15,554 bases of DNA from Bacteroidales bacterium. GTDB lineage: Bacteria; Bacteroidota; Bacteroidia; Bacteroidales; VadinHA17. Within the stretch, counting starts at the first letter, position 1. Every line of letters begins with the position of its first letter. Location: positions 1 through 15,554 of the forward strand of contig JAAZAP010000257.1 in NCBI GenBank assembly GCA_012514255.1. The letters run 5' to 3'. Shown piece by piece: positions 1 through 7,250 of this stretch. Under the pieces are notes generated by a model. It was not told the origin of the DNA. It worked only from the letters and a program-made list of their open reading frames with translations, and did no database searches. The translations under genes were made by a program, and so were the position numbers.

Positions 1-10
1 AATTTCAGGT

Positions 11-42
11 ATTGCACAAAAAATATAAAAGCAGTATATTTG
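11..42 (+). promoter_or_regulatory. Bacteroidetes-type promoter of tRNA-Phe
   Basis: The -7 box TATATTTG at 35-42 matches the Bacteroidetes consensus TAnnTTTG exactly. ATTG at 11-14, one mismatch from the -33 consensus TTTG, lies exactly 20 bases upstream of it. Transcription would start around 48-51, a few bases before the mature tRNA 5' end at 54, so the precursor leader would be very short. The boxes are seen in the sequence; promoter activity is inferred. Confidence 0.6.
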
Positions 43-53
43 CCGTCCGAAAT

Positions 54-126
<73 letters not shown>

Positions 127-140
127 CGTCTTAAAACCGC

Positions 141-173
141 AAATCCCGCATGATCAATGATCTGCGGGATTTT
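141..173 (+). terminator. Rho-independent terminator after tRNA-Phe
   Basis: A perfect 10-bp inverted repeat (141-150 with 163-172, arm AAATCCCGCA) surrounds a 12-base loop. The 3' arm ends in TTT at 171-173, followed by a partly T-rich run. It lies 15 bases after the tRNA and would end its short transcript. The A-rich 5' arm base also lets it work in reverse as a weak terminator for the minus-strand gene ending at 265. Confidence 0.75.
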
Positions 174-184
174 GTGCTTTAGGG

Positions 185-208
185 GGTGACGGAATTGGTG
201 ACGAATTT
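185..208 (+). repeat. Imperfect 12-bp tandem duplication
   Basis: GGTGACGGAATT at 185-196 is followed directly by GGTGACGAATTT at 197-208. The first seven bases are identical and the rest is shifted by one base. It lies between the tRNA terminator and the end of the minus-strand hydrolase gene. No function can be assigned, and it does not resemble the tRNA 3' end, so it is not an obvious attachment site. Confidence 0.4.
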
Positions 209-264
209 TGTAACTTGTATCTTTTCAAAATTCAGAACATTTTTCCCGGCTCAGGTCAGAGAGC

Positions 265-2640
265 TCAGTCCGTGGGACGGTTGTTTTGCATGAGCATTAT
301 CATCTCCGTACCTGCAAGGAGAAATGCTCCAACACCATATACTTCAGTCATATCAGGTGTAACAACCTTCGGGTCCTGGCCGACAGGTTGCACCCAGCCG
401 AGCTTGCCGTCTGCATGAACAGCACTGACAAGCGCCTGCCAGGCTTTATTCACTACTGGCAGATAAATCTCTTTATCAAGCAGACCGGCATTCACTCCGT
501 AAGCCAATGCATAGCAGAAGAATGCTGAGGAACTGGTCTCTGGGTTAGGAAAACTATGATGGTCGAGCATGCTGGCATGCCAGAACCCCTCATTATCCTG
601 ACACGAAGCCACCTTTTCTGCCATTTCAGCAAAGAGTGTCTCATAGAATGGCCGGTAAACACTGGTGGAAGGCAGTTCCTTCAGAAGGGAAACAAGCCCG
701 CCCATCACCCAACCGTTTCCGCGACCCCAGAATACCTTCCGGCCATTTGCTTCCAGTACTTTTTCAGGGAAATACCGATGATCGCGATAAAACAGGCGTT
801 CATCTTTATCATACAGGAAATCATAAGTGGCTTTATACTCCCTGTCCATGAATTCCAGATATTTATTATCACCGGTAATGTCTGACAATTTAGCATAGAC
901 CGGGGGCGCCATGAAGAGGGCGTCGCACCACGACCATCTTTCAGTGGTTTGAGGGTCGCCATAATCAAGAAGTAGATTGCCCTGAGAAGGATGCGATATC
1001 ACATAATCAAGCCTGGCCTGTGTTGGTGCAAGAATAAGATAACTGTCCTTATCGGCTTTCTTCTGCCTGTACATCTCGAGATACATCTGGCAGACAGCAA
1101 TATAATCAGCATGATACATATTGCTGTGAGGCTGCCATGAATGACTTTTTCCGGTACTGTAAAGCCAGTCCATATATTTCCTGTCCGAGCTGATCCTGGC
1201 AAATTCCATCATTCCGGCGTAGAGAGCACCGTTGGTCCAGTCAAGCTGATGATGCGGTACTGCTCTGAAATTATCAATCTGCCAGTCGGCTACGGCACTC
1301 ATCACTTTCATTATATCCCCTGAATTCAGATCCGCCGGGAATCCCGAGGCAGCTTTATTGCCTTTAATGGCTGTGCTGAAATTTGTATAGTGTTCATAAT
1401 GATTTACATGCATCCACAGAACCCGCGGTGAAAGGGATGGCGGAGAATTACGAACCACGAAGGGTCGCACATTATCCTTCAGTGATTTTGACGTAACAGC
1501 ACGTCCGGAAAAACTTTTTCCTCCGTCACCGGTAATCCATTCCTCAATTTCATAACGGTCATTCACAGGTCTTGACAGGTAGACCCGGCAGGGATCATTA
1601 TGGTCAAGCACGATGCCCCCGGAGTAATGAGGCTCAGGATCCCTTTCCTGCTTCTGCCTGCTGAACCTGGGGAAGGCGCTTCCCGCCTGGCAGATTCTGG
1701 TATTTTTCCATTCTGTTCCTGTCCAGGCACCCCAGTTGTAGAAATGCTGAGTTTCTTCGGGTAGGGTAGAATAGGCAATTACAGGTTTTCCGTCGCTGGT
1801 CAGGGCAATATCCCAGATCCATGCCCTCTGGTTTGCGGCTTCACCGTCATAAGCCATCGGTACTTTCTCCTGTTCAATCGGCAGGTTCTTCATGTCACCC
1901 ATTTTTTTGCCGGTAGCGTCAAAGAAGTTACCCCTCTCATATTTCAAATAATATATGGAGTTGTAGTTTTCCTCTCTTGGGTGTCCGTCAGTAAATGCAA
2001 AATGGATAATCGATTTACCATCAGAGACGATCTTGGTATAGGGCCGGTTATATATGTTGTTGATTTTTTTTGAAACAATAGTCTTTGGTTCAGACCATGT
2101 TTTACCATAATCATCAGAGGTGATGAAGGATGGTTTCCAGTCATATCCTCCCCTGAAGAAGAGGTAGATCCGGTTATTTTCATTTTTCAGCAAAACAGGG
2201 TTGGTATAACAGAGCATTTCCCCCAGATCAATTGAATCAACACTGGAAAACCCGGCTATCTCCTCAGGACTCTCTGAGGTAGTATAATACACTTTTCCTC
2301 CGTGCCTGGTGAAAAACACCATCAACCGTCCGTCAGGCAGCATAAGTAACGAGGGATTAACATGGTCATCTGCCTGCAGTCTGCTGTAAATTAATCTCTT
2401 TCCTCCGGCCCCTGTCTGGTGGTCATTACAGGCAACCATAATATCTCCCCCTGAAGTGACAAATCCGGTATATGTGCGTTCATGAATCCCCATATAGTAG
2501 ACTGCCCTTGGGTCAGAGAACCAGCACCATGCTCCGTCTTCTGCAACTGTTAAAAAATCTTCTGCCCTTTGAGCTGCTGCAGAGAGGATGATGAAAAGGC
2601 ATGGGCTTATAAGCAGTAATCTCTTGTACATCTGGCGCAT
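265..2640 (-). CDS. Exported BNR_4 propeller-GH105 fusion (polysaccharide degradation)
   Basis: This 791-aa protein has a Sec signal peptide (residues 1 to about 23, ending in ALA-rich SAAAQ) and no lipobox, so it is probably periplasmic. Residues about 30-430 resemble the BNR_4 beta-propeller family, with DDHVNPSLLMLPDGRL (91-106), TRHGG (111-115), RPYTK (199-203) and HFAFTDGHP (213-221). Residues about 448-785 form a GH88/GH105-type alpha/alpha barrel, with DWTNGAL (467-473), the WCDALFMAPP segment (571-580, D573 the likely catalytic acid) and WGRGNGW (638-644). GH105 enzymes remove 4,5-unsaturated uronyl residues from oligosaccharides left by polysaccharide lyases such as rhamnogalacturonan or ulvan lyases. 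BNR_4-like propellers are related to ulvan lyases PL24/PL25, and the H93/H113 pair, 20 residues apart, recalls their paired catalytic histidines (from memory). The propeller may therefore be a lyase or only a binding domain. The gene lies 27 bp downstream of hepT on the same strand. No Shine-Dalgarno is visible, and Met4 is an alternative start. Confidence 0.85.
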   Translation of the reverse strand: MRQMYKRLLLISPCLFIILSAAAQRAEDFLTVAEDGAWCWFSDPRAVYYMGIHERTYTGFVTSGGDIMVACNDHQTGAGGKRLIYSRLQADDHVNPSLLMLPDGRLMVFFTRHGGKVYYTTSESPEEIAGFSSVDSIDLGEMLCYTNPVLLKNENNRIYLFFRGGYDWKPSFITSDDYGKTWSEPKTIVSKKINNIYNRPYTKIVSDGKSIIHFAFTDGHPREENYNSIYYLKYERGNFFDATGKKMGDMKNLPIEQEKVPMAYDGEAANQRAWIWDIALTSDGKPVIAYSTLPEETQHFYNWGAWTGTEWKNTRICQAGSAFPRFSRQKQERDPEPHYSGGIVLDHNDPCRVYLSRPVNDRYEIEEWITGDGGKSFSGRAVTSKSLKDNVRPFVVRNSPPSLSPRVLWMHVNHYEHYTNFSTAIKGNKAASGFPADLNSGDIMKVMSAVADWQIDNFRAVPHHQLDWTNGALYAGMMEFARISSDRKYMDWLYSTGKSHSWQPHSNMYHADYIAVCQMYLEMYRQKKADKDSYLILAPTQARLDYVISHPSQGNLLLDYGDPQTTERWSWCDALFMAPPVYAKLSDITGDNKYLEFMDREYKATYDFLYDKDERLFYRDHRYFPEKVLEANGRKVFWGRGNGWVMGGLVSLLKELPSTSVYRPFYETLFAEMAEKVASCQDNEGFWHASMLDHHSFPNPETSSSAFFCYALAYGVNAGLLDKEIYLPVVNKAWQALVSAVHADGKLGWVQPVGQDPKVVTPDMTEVYGVGAFLLAGTEMIMLMQNNRPTD

Positions 2641-2667
2641 GGAACAGGTATTCTGGTTCTTGAAAAA

Positions 2668-3003
2668 TCAGTCTTTAGGAGTCAGATCCTGCAGTAGATT
2701 TTTGAGGTTAACAATGCTCTCGGAAGCAGTTTTCCAAACAATATCAAGATCCACATCGATATAGTCATGAATGAGTATATCTCTCATCCCTGCCATATCA
2801 GACCATGGAATCTGAGGATTAATGATTCGTAGACCTTTTGATATCCGTTTAGTTGCTTCTCCCATAATTTCCAACTGCCTTACAACAGCATCCTGAGTCA
2901 TAAAATCATTGGAGAAGGATTGATGATCTTTTCCGCTTATGTACTGTTCAATTCTATTTATGCTCTGGAGAATATGCTCAATATAGATTCTGTCATCTTT
3001 CAT
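2668..3003 (-). CDS. hepT: HepT-like RNase toxin (DUF86) of a MntA-HepT pair
   Basis: This 111-aa all-helical protein has the length and pattern of HepT (DUF86, a HEPN-superfamily toxin). The diagnostic RX4HXY motif is intact as RDILIHDY (R74, H79, Y81). In studied MntA-HepT systems HepT is a ribonuclease, and its partner inactivates it by adding AMP to the motif tyrosine (established for the Shewanella pair). The start codon overlaps the stop of the upstream nucleotidyltransferase by 4 bases (ATGA, 3000-3003), which indicates translational coupling. The conserved N-terminal segment MKDDRIYIEHIL supports this start. The next gene on the strand is the BNR_4-GH105 enzyme, only 27 bp away, which might be reached by read-through transcription. 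Confidence 0.9.
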   Translation of the reverse strand: MKDDRIYIEHILQSINRIEQYISGKDHQSFSNDFMTQDAVVRQLEIMGEATKRISKGLRIINPQIPWSDMAGMRDILIHDYIDVDLDIVWKTASESIVNLKNLLQDLTPKD

Positions 3004-3287
3004 TCAAAGATGATTTTAAGATCATCATAGATATATTTCCTTAATCTTTCATTCTTTACAGAGGCCTCAGTTACCAGGTCAACATCCCTGCCCAATATAT
3101 GGGAAAGCTCCCGGTGAATTCTTGACAGGTCCAGCAGGGACAACGTCTCCTTAAACTTCACGAGTATATCAATATCACTTTCGGGAGTCTCCTCATGCCT
3201 GGCAAATGAACCAAAAATTCCAATCCTCTCAGGATTATATGGCCTTAGGTAATTAATAATATTGATATTTATTTCATTGCGCAACAT
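3000..3287 (-). CDS. mntA: MntA-like nucleotidyltransferase antitoxin
   Basis: This is a minimal DNA polymerase beta-fold nucleotidyltransferase of 95 aa. The GSX10DXD motif is complete (G26, S27, D38, D40 counted from the chosen start), and a further Asp pair in RDVDLV (D68, D70) supplies the third metal ligand. Proteins of this type paired with HepT act as antitoxins by AMPylating HepT. The frame is open 18 codons further upstream, to an ATG at 3341. The internal ATG at 3287 is preferred because family homology begins after it, a TATATTTG promoter box ends only 7 bases before it, and the longer start would fall inside an inverted repeat. It overlaps hepT by 4 bases. Confidence 0.88.
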   Translation of the reverse strand: MLRNEININIINYLRPYNPERIGIFGSFARHEETPESDIDILVKFKETLSLLDLSRIHRELSHILGRDVDLVTEASVKNERLRKYIYDDLKIIFE

Positions 3288-3294
3288 GATGATA

Positions 3295-3302
3295 CAAATA
3301 TA
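3295..3302 (-). promoter_or_regulatory. Candidate -7 box of mntA-hepT
   Basis: TATATTTG on the minus strand (read 3302 to 3295) matches TAnnTTTG and is identical to the box before tRNA-Phe and before the second TA operon. No TTTG is found 19-21 bases upstream, so this is a half-match only. If it is used, the mRNA would be nearly leaderless at the ATG at 3287. Confidence 0.4.
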
Positions 3303-3336
3303 AGTTTTTTTGGAGATCCTGGAATCCGGGAATAGA

Positions 3337-3365
3337 TGCATTGACCGGTGGCTTTGGCCAATGCA
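3337..3365. repeat. Inverted repeat upstream of mntA
   Basis: TGCATTGACC (3337-3346) and GGCCAATGCA (3356-3365) are inverted repeats matching at 9 of 10 positions, with a 9-base spacer. There is no U-tract on either side, so it is not a typical terminator. It sits about 50 bp upstream of the chosen mntA start, and could be a protein-binding site or a remnant of the decayed region that follows. Confidence 0.35.
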
Positions 3366-3462
3366 CTGGGCAACTGATGCCTGCAGGACGAAAACATACA
3401 GGTTATCGGAGAATCTCTGTCAACATAACAGTCATATTTGTGGTTTATAGTGGAAGAAATGA

Positions 3463-3579
3463 AATTCTGTTCAAGCTTTATTATACTATCCGGTAATATC
3501 AGGATTTCTGAGTGGAGTCGGACTCATAATTGTTTTACTGCAGATATTCCCGTTTGGCAGGGCAAAAGAACTGCGTTAA
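3463..3579 (+). pseudogene. Relic of a SulP-family anion permease
   Basis: The frame at 3463-3579 has no plausible start and opens just after a stop at 3460-3462. From about 3484 it encodes YYPVISGFLSGVGLIIVLLQ, then an IFPFG-like end and a stop (TAA at 3577). The YPVISGF-SG-G motif followed by a hydrophobic helix is characteristic of a transmembrane segment of SulP sulfate/bicarbonate permeases. Only about 30 of the usual 500 or more residues remain, so most of the gene is gone. The gene immediately downstream is a beta-carbonic anhydrase. SulP permeases and beta-carbonic anhydrases are often neighbours or fused, which supports the reading. The identification rests on a short segment and needs a profile search. 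Confidence 0.5.
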
Positions 3580-3610
3580 TGAAAACAAAGGTTAAAGTTC
3601 GGTAGAATAC

Positions 3611-4306
3611 ATGCATAGTGAGATGGAAGCGAAAAAAGACGAATTAAAAAGGGAGTCGGGTGACCCGGGCAGTATTATTAAAACAGTTATCAGTGCCTGG
3701 GAGAGGGTTAATCTAACTCCTGATCAGATTTTGCTGGATTTTTTGGCTGGTAATGTACGGTTCAGGAACAATAACCTGACTCATCGCGACCATTCGGAGC
3801 AGATACGTAAATCTGCATTTGGCCAGTATCCCAAGGCGGTGGTGGTCAGCTGTCTTGATAGCAGGGTCCCTGTAGAAGATATTTTTGATCAGGGAATAGG
3901 AGACAATTTTGTTGGTCGTATTGCAGGTAATTTTGTAAATGATGATTTATTGGGTGGCCTGGAGCTGGACTGCAAAATTGCAGGAGCAAAATTGATCATA
4001 ATAATGGGACACAAGCAATGCGGAGCAATCACTGGCGCTATAGACAATGTTAAATTGAGAAATCTGACTGCAATTCTTTCAAAAATAAAGCCTGCTATAA
4101 AACTGAGTCAGGACTATAACGGTGAGAATAGATCAGATAATGAAGAGTTTGTTAAACTTATATCTGTCAATAACGTACGGTATGCAATTTCAACAATAAG
4201 GACAAAAAGCCCCATCCTGAAAGAGATGGAGGAAAGCGGTGAGATCAAAATAGTGGGTCTGTTCTACACTCTGACGAAAGGCGAACTGCTGTTGATGACT
4301 GATTGA
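3611..4306 (+). CDS. Beta-class carbonic anhydrase
   Basis: This 231-aa protein would interconvert CO2 and bicarbonate in the cytoplasm. All hallmark residues of the beta class are present: the CLDSR motif (C81, D83, R85) and HKQC (H134, C137). C81, H134 and C137 are the zinc ligands, and D83-R85 form the catalytic dyad. There is no signal peptide. Residues 35-60 are the usual N-terminal helix region (QILLDFLAGNVRF), preceded by a hydrophilic extension of about 30 residues. Start sites at Met1 (3611) or Met5 (3623) are both possible; neither has a strong ribosome binding site. It lies 31 bp after the SulP relic, so it may be the surviving half of a permease-anhydrase pair and now serve general bicarbonate supply or pH balance. 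Confidence 0.92.
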   Translation: MHSEMEAKKDELKRESGDPGSIIKTVISAWERVNLTPDQILLDFLAGNVRFRNNNLTHRDHSEQIRKSAFGQYPKAVVVSCLDSRVPVEDIFDQGIGDNFVGRIAGNFVNDDLLGGLELDCKIAGAKLIIIMGHKQCGAITGAIDNVKLRNLTAILSKIKPAIKLSQDYNGENRSDNEEFVKLISVNNVRYAISTIRTKSPILKEMEESGEIKIVGLFYTLTKGELLLMTD

Positions 4307-4319
4307 AATCCGGTTTGCA

Positions 4320-4345
4320 GACCTGTCAAACAGGTTATTTATTAT
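4320..4345 (+). terminator. Weak candidate terminator after carbonic anhydrase
   Basis: A short stem ACCTG/CAGGT (4321-4325 with 4331-4335, loop TCAAA, plus a flanking G-T pair) is followed by the AT-rich stretch TTATTTATTATATTA. The stem is only 5-6 bp and the tail is not a clean T-run, so this is a low-confidence call. Confidence 0.3.
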
Positions 4346-4374
4346 ATTACTGCCTCTTCTCTCATGTATTAGGT

Positions 4375-4382
4375 TACCTTTG
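4375..4382 (+). promoter_or_regulatory. Candidate -7 box and strong RBS for the NMO-like gene
   Basis: TACCTTTG matches the Bacteroidetes -7 consensus TAnnTTTG, 29 bases before the ATG at 4412. No TTTG lies at the expected upstream spacing. The leader contains GGGGAGAAGAG at 4401-4411 directly before the ATG, one of the few purine-rich Shine-Dalgarno-like stretches in the window. It fixes the start choice. Confidence 0.4.
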
Positions 4383-4411
4383 GCCTCGAATTAAACCGAA
4401 GGGGAGAAGAG

Positions 4412-5488
4412 ATGAATGAATTAAGAATTGGAAATCTGACAGTTGCTGTTTCGATCATACAGGGTGGCATGGGTGTTGGAATTTCATTGTCGGGACTTGC
4501 CGCAGCAGTGGCAAACGAAGGCGGAGTGGGTGTTATTTCAAGTGCCGGACTGGGACTTCTTTATAAGAACTACTCAGGAAACCTGTTTGAGGCCAGTATT
4601 CACGGTCTTAAGGATGAGATACGCAAAGCGAGGGAAAAGACAAAGGGAGTCATAGGCGTTAATGTCATGGTTGCCATGACAAACTTTGTGGATATGATCA
4701 AGACCTCGATAGCTGAAAAGGTCGATATTATTATTGCAGGCGCCGGGCTACCGCTTGACCTGCCATCGTTCCTGAAAAAGGAGAGCGTTACCAGGCTTGT
4801 ACCCATCGTATCATCTGCAAGGGCAGCCCGGATTATCTGTGAGAAGTGGAAGGCTAACTATGATTATCTGCCAGATGCAGTAATTATCGAAGGCCCGAAG
4901 GCCGGAGGTCATCTGGGCTTCAGGGAGGATCAGATAGGAGATGCAAGCTATGCGCTCGAAAAGCTGGTGCCTGATATTGTTGGTGAGCTGAAGACTTTTG
5001 AGGAAAAATACAACACAAGCATTCCTCTGATTGCTGCAGGAGGCATTTATACCGGAGAGGATATCAATAACATAATGAAGCTTGGAGCTTCCGGCGTGCA
5101 AATGGGAACCAGGTTCGTCACAACCAATGAGTGTGATGCCTCATCAGGATTCAAGCAGGCATACATTGATGCCGCCGAGAAGGATATCGAGATTATCAAA
5201 AGCCCTGTAGGCATGCCGGGAAGGGCCATTCTGTCGGGTTTCATCCAGAAAGTGAAAGACGGCAAGAAGCAGCCGCAGTCCTGTCCTTTCAAATGCATAA
5301 AAACCTGTGACATCAGTAAAAGTCCATATTGTATCATAATTGCGCTTGTCAATGCGCTCAAGGGCAATTTTGAGAATGGATTTGCCTTTGCAGGGAGCAA
5401 CGCATTCAGGGCAACAAAGATATCTTCCGTTAAGGAGGTTTTTCAGTCATTATTAAATGAATACAGGGAGAGCCGGCTGACAGTTTAA
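4412..5488 (+). CDS. Nitronate monooxygenase-like FMN protein with C-terminal Cys cluster
   Basis: This 358-aa TIM-barrel flavoprotein belongs to the nitronate monooxygenase / 2-nitropropane dioxygenase family, which also includes FabK-type enoyl reductases. Visible motifs are IIQGGMGVGIS (15-25) at the first strand, AGAGLP (109-114), GPKAGGHLGF (161-170) with H167 at the position of the catalytic histidine, and the FMN-phosphate loops AAGGI (208-212) and GVQMGTRF (228-235). Residues 291-307 hold four cysteines (C291, C295, C299, C307; pattern CX3CX3CX7C), which suggests a metal or Fe-S site beyond the usual FMN chemistry. The natural substrate cannot be told: family members oxidise nitronates or reduce quinones or enoyl-ACP. 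No neighbour points to fatty-acid synthesis. It is the last gene before a good terminator hairpin. Confidence 0.85.
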   Translation: MNELRIGNLTVAVSIIQGGMGVGISLSGLAAAVANEGGVGVISSAGLGLLYKNYSGNLFEASIHGLKDEIRKAREKTKGVIGVNVMVAMTNFVDMIKTSIAEKVDIIIAGAGLPLDLPSFLKKESVTRLVPIVSSARAARIICEKWKANYDYLPDAVIIEGPKAGGHLGFREDQIGDASYALEKLVPDIVGELKTFEEKYNTSIPLIAAGGIYTGEDINNIMKLGASGVQMGTRFVTTNECDASSGFKQAYIDAAEKDIEIIKSPVGMPGRAILSGFIQKVKDGKKQPQSCPFKCIKTCDISKSPYCIIIALVNALKGNFENGFAFAGSNAFRATKISSVKEVFQSLLNEYRESRLTV

Positions 5489-5499
5489 GATGGTTGTAC

Positions 5500-5524
5500 G
5501 ATCAGTAAGAGATTACTGATTATT
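5500..5524 (+). terminator. Terminator hairpin after the NMO-like gene
   Basis: A perfect 8-bp stem ATCAGTAA/TTACTGAT (5501-5508, 5513-5520) with a GAGA tetraloop lies 12 bases after the stop codon and is followed by TATT. The hairpin is clear but AT-rich, and the U-tract is poor. Confidence 0.5.
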
Positions 5525-5694
5525 GAATCGCCTTTTAATAAGCCCCTCCTGCATCATCAGGTCAGCCAGGACAATTGCCGGATCAAATATGCAAATTTCA
5601 GGAATTGAAATGCAAAAGGGCAAAATTTTCAATCCATTTCTGCGTTAAATTAATAGCCATGCTTTTGTAGATAAAAATCCAAAACCGGGGGAAC

Positions 5695-6303
5695 ATGAAC
5701 AACCAAAGGATCAAAAATGCGCTGCTGCTTTCTGTGTTTGTATTTTCAGTCACTCTTGCCTCAGGCCAGACGAAAATGCCGGAAGAACTTAACACCGCCA
5801 CAATCAGTGGACAGATTGAGTATGTAGAGGATCATACAAGGATATATGACAATTTCAGGGCCATCAGAGAGGATATCTACCAGAAGCTCAATAAGAATAT
5901 AGTTGACTCACTGACCGCAGAGAAAGGGAGGGTGGCTGAGCTGAAGCGCAGTACCGCGGCCTTGAACGGCAGGACCGACTCGCTGAATCTATTGCTTGCA
6001 TCAACCAGGAAGCAGCTTGATGAGGTCACTGCCACCAAAAACAGGATAAGGGTACTTGGTCTCGAGATAAACAAGACAGCCTATAATACAATTATGTGGA
6101 CCCTGCTTGGAGTAGTGCTCGGTTTAATGGTTATCGGCTTTCTTATCTTCAGGCGAAACCTGGTTGTTCTGCTCAGGACTGAGAAGGATCTCAAGGAGCT
6201 CAGGGAAGAGTTCGAAGCCTACAGACAATCTTCCAGGCTTGCACGCGAAAAAGTGGAAATGGACCTCTTCCGGGCTAACCAGAAACTTAAAGGCCTGGTC
6301 TGA
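5695..6303 (+). CDS. Small exported coiled-coil membrane protein of unknown function
   Basis: This 202-aa protein starts with a signal peptide (residues 1-24, ending LASGQ). A hydrophilic segment rich in heptad-like K/E/L pattern (about 60-125), one transmembrane helix (about 131-152, WTLLGVVLGLMVIGFLIF) and a second coiled-coil segment (160-200, LREEFEAYRQSSRLAREK) follow. It resembles a family of about 200-260-residue proteins widespread in Bacteroidales, sometimes misnamed tRNA (guanine-N1)-methyltransferase; it has no methyltransferase motif. The role is unknown. A coiled coil on each side of one membrane helix suggests a scaffold or envelope-tethering protein. GGGGGA six bases before the ATG supports the start. 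The stop lies within a few bases of a deletion junction with the next gene, so the last residues may not be native. Confidence 0.75.
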   Translation: MNNQRIKNALLLSVFVFSVTLASGQTKMPEELNTATISGQIEYVEDHTRIYDNFRAIREDIYQKLNKNIVDSLTAEKGRVAELKRSTAALNGRTDSLNLLLASTRKQLDEVTATKNRIRVLGLEINKTAYNTIMWTLLGVVLGLMVIGFLIFRRNLVVLLRTEKDLKELREEFEAYRQSSRLAREKVEMDLFRANQKLKGLV

Positions 6304-6304
6304 G

Positions 6305-7210
6305 ACAACCCTCTTTGGCCTTACTGTCAATCTCTGGGTAGCATTCTGGCAAGGGATGACTATGGTGACATATGCCAATCCGCTTGATTTCCAGAAGATA
6401 AGCAACATCGCCCGCGAAGAGAAACCAACAATTATGGTTGGCACCCCGAGCTTCTTCTGGGGTTATCTCAACAAGTCGGAGCCGGGCGATTTCAAATCGC
6501 TCCGTCTGATGGTAGCAGGGGCCGATAAGTGTCCGGATGCATTGCGTGACGGATACATGAAGAAACACGGTGTTACCCTTCTCGAGGGATACGGTGCCAC
6601 CGAGACATCACCTGTGATCTCTGTCAACTCTCAGGAGTTCAACAGGCCAGGAAGCACTGGAAAGGTCATCCCCGGCATACAGGTCCGGATTGAAAACCTT
6701 GATTCCGGAGAAGACTGCAAGGTCAGGGAGGTAGGCAAGATCCTTGTGAAAGGTCCGTCAGTTATGAGAGGCTACTATGATGATCCTGCACAGACGGCTG
6801 AGGTTCTGAAGGACGGCTGGTACAATACCGGGGACATGGGCTACATGGATGAGGACGGCTATCTCTGGCACGCCGGCCGCTTCAAGAGATTCACAAAGGT
6901 CGGTGGCGAGATGGTTTCCCTGGTCAAGGTGGAGAATGTGATGGAAAAATACCTGCACCACGGGGTGTCATGTTGCGTGGTTGAGGTTCCTGACGACAAG
7001 AAGGGTTCATACATCGTGGCTGCAGTATCTGCCGAGGTAAACAAAACCTAGATACTGAGGAGGATGATGGCTGACCTGCCGAGAATTGCCCTGCCGAGGC
7101 AGTTTGTCGTCATTGAGAATCTGCCAATGATGGGCACCGGCAAGATCGATTTCCGGACGGTTACAAAGATGGTCCGTGAGATTATGAATGAGACCGGTTT
7201 TGCCGGGTAA
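6305..7210 (+). pseudogene. AMP-forming acyl-CoA/acyl-ACP synthetase remnant (Aas-like)
   Basis: Homology to the adenylate-forming synthetase family begins abruptly at about 6311 (FGLTVNLW). It includes the core motif YGATETSP, GWYNTGDMGYMDEDGYLW (the Asp that binds the ribose) and the hinge region GRFKRFTKVGGE. The reading frame is stopped by TAG at 7049-7051. It then continues in the same frame to TAA at 7208-7210 with ILRRMMADLPRIALPRQF and LPMMGTGKIDF, the segment carrying the catalytic lysine. The N-terminal half, including the ATP-binding loop and any acyltransferase domain, is missing. The wording of the remaining sequence is closest to the AMP-ligase part of 2-acylglycerophosphoethanolamine acyltransferase / acyl-ACP synthetase. 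The only upstream ATG in frame (6164) lies inside the coiled-coil gene in another frame. With both a lost N-terminus and an internal stop, this is non-functional. Confidence 0.85.
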
Positions 7211-7250
7211 TAGAAACAGGAACCACAACAGCTGGCCGGAGGTGCCGGGC

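Noticed and set aside
5513..5632. Minus-strand open stretch ending at the hairpin after the NMO-like gene, with a protein-like end (FDPAIVLADLMMQEGL)
   Set aside because: It is under 45 codons, has no start and no family I can name, and its stop lies in the terminator hairpin. It could be another gene relic, but the evidence is too thin.
6164..6304. N-terminal extension of the synthetase frame from the ATG at 6164
   Set aside because: It overlaps the coiled-coil gene in another frame and its translation shows no synthetase similarity before about 6311.
7049..7051. TAG read through as an amino acid (pyrrolysine or suppression)
   Set aside because: Pyrrolysine is not expected in Bacteroidetes, the protein also lacks its N-terminal half, and simple decay explains the stop.
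7053..7210. Restart after AGGAGG at the ATG near 7064
   Set aside because: The Shine-Dalgarno-like AGGAGG encodes Arg-Arg within the conserved synthetase sequence and abuts the ATG. A fragment of about 50 residues would have no activity.
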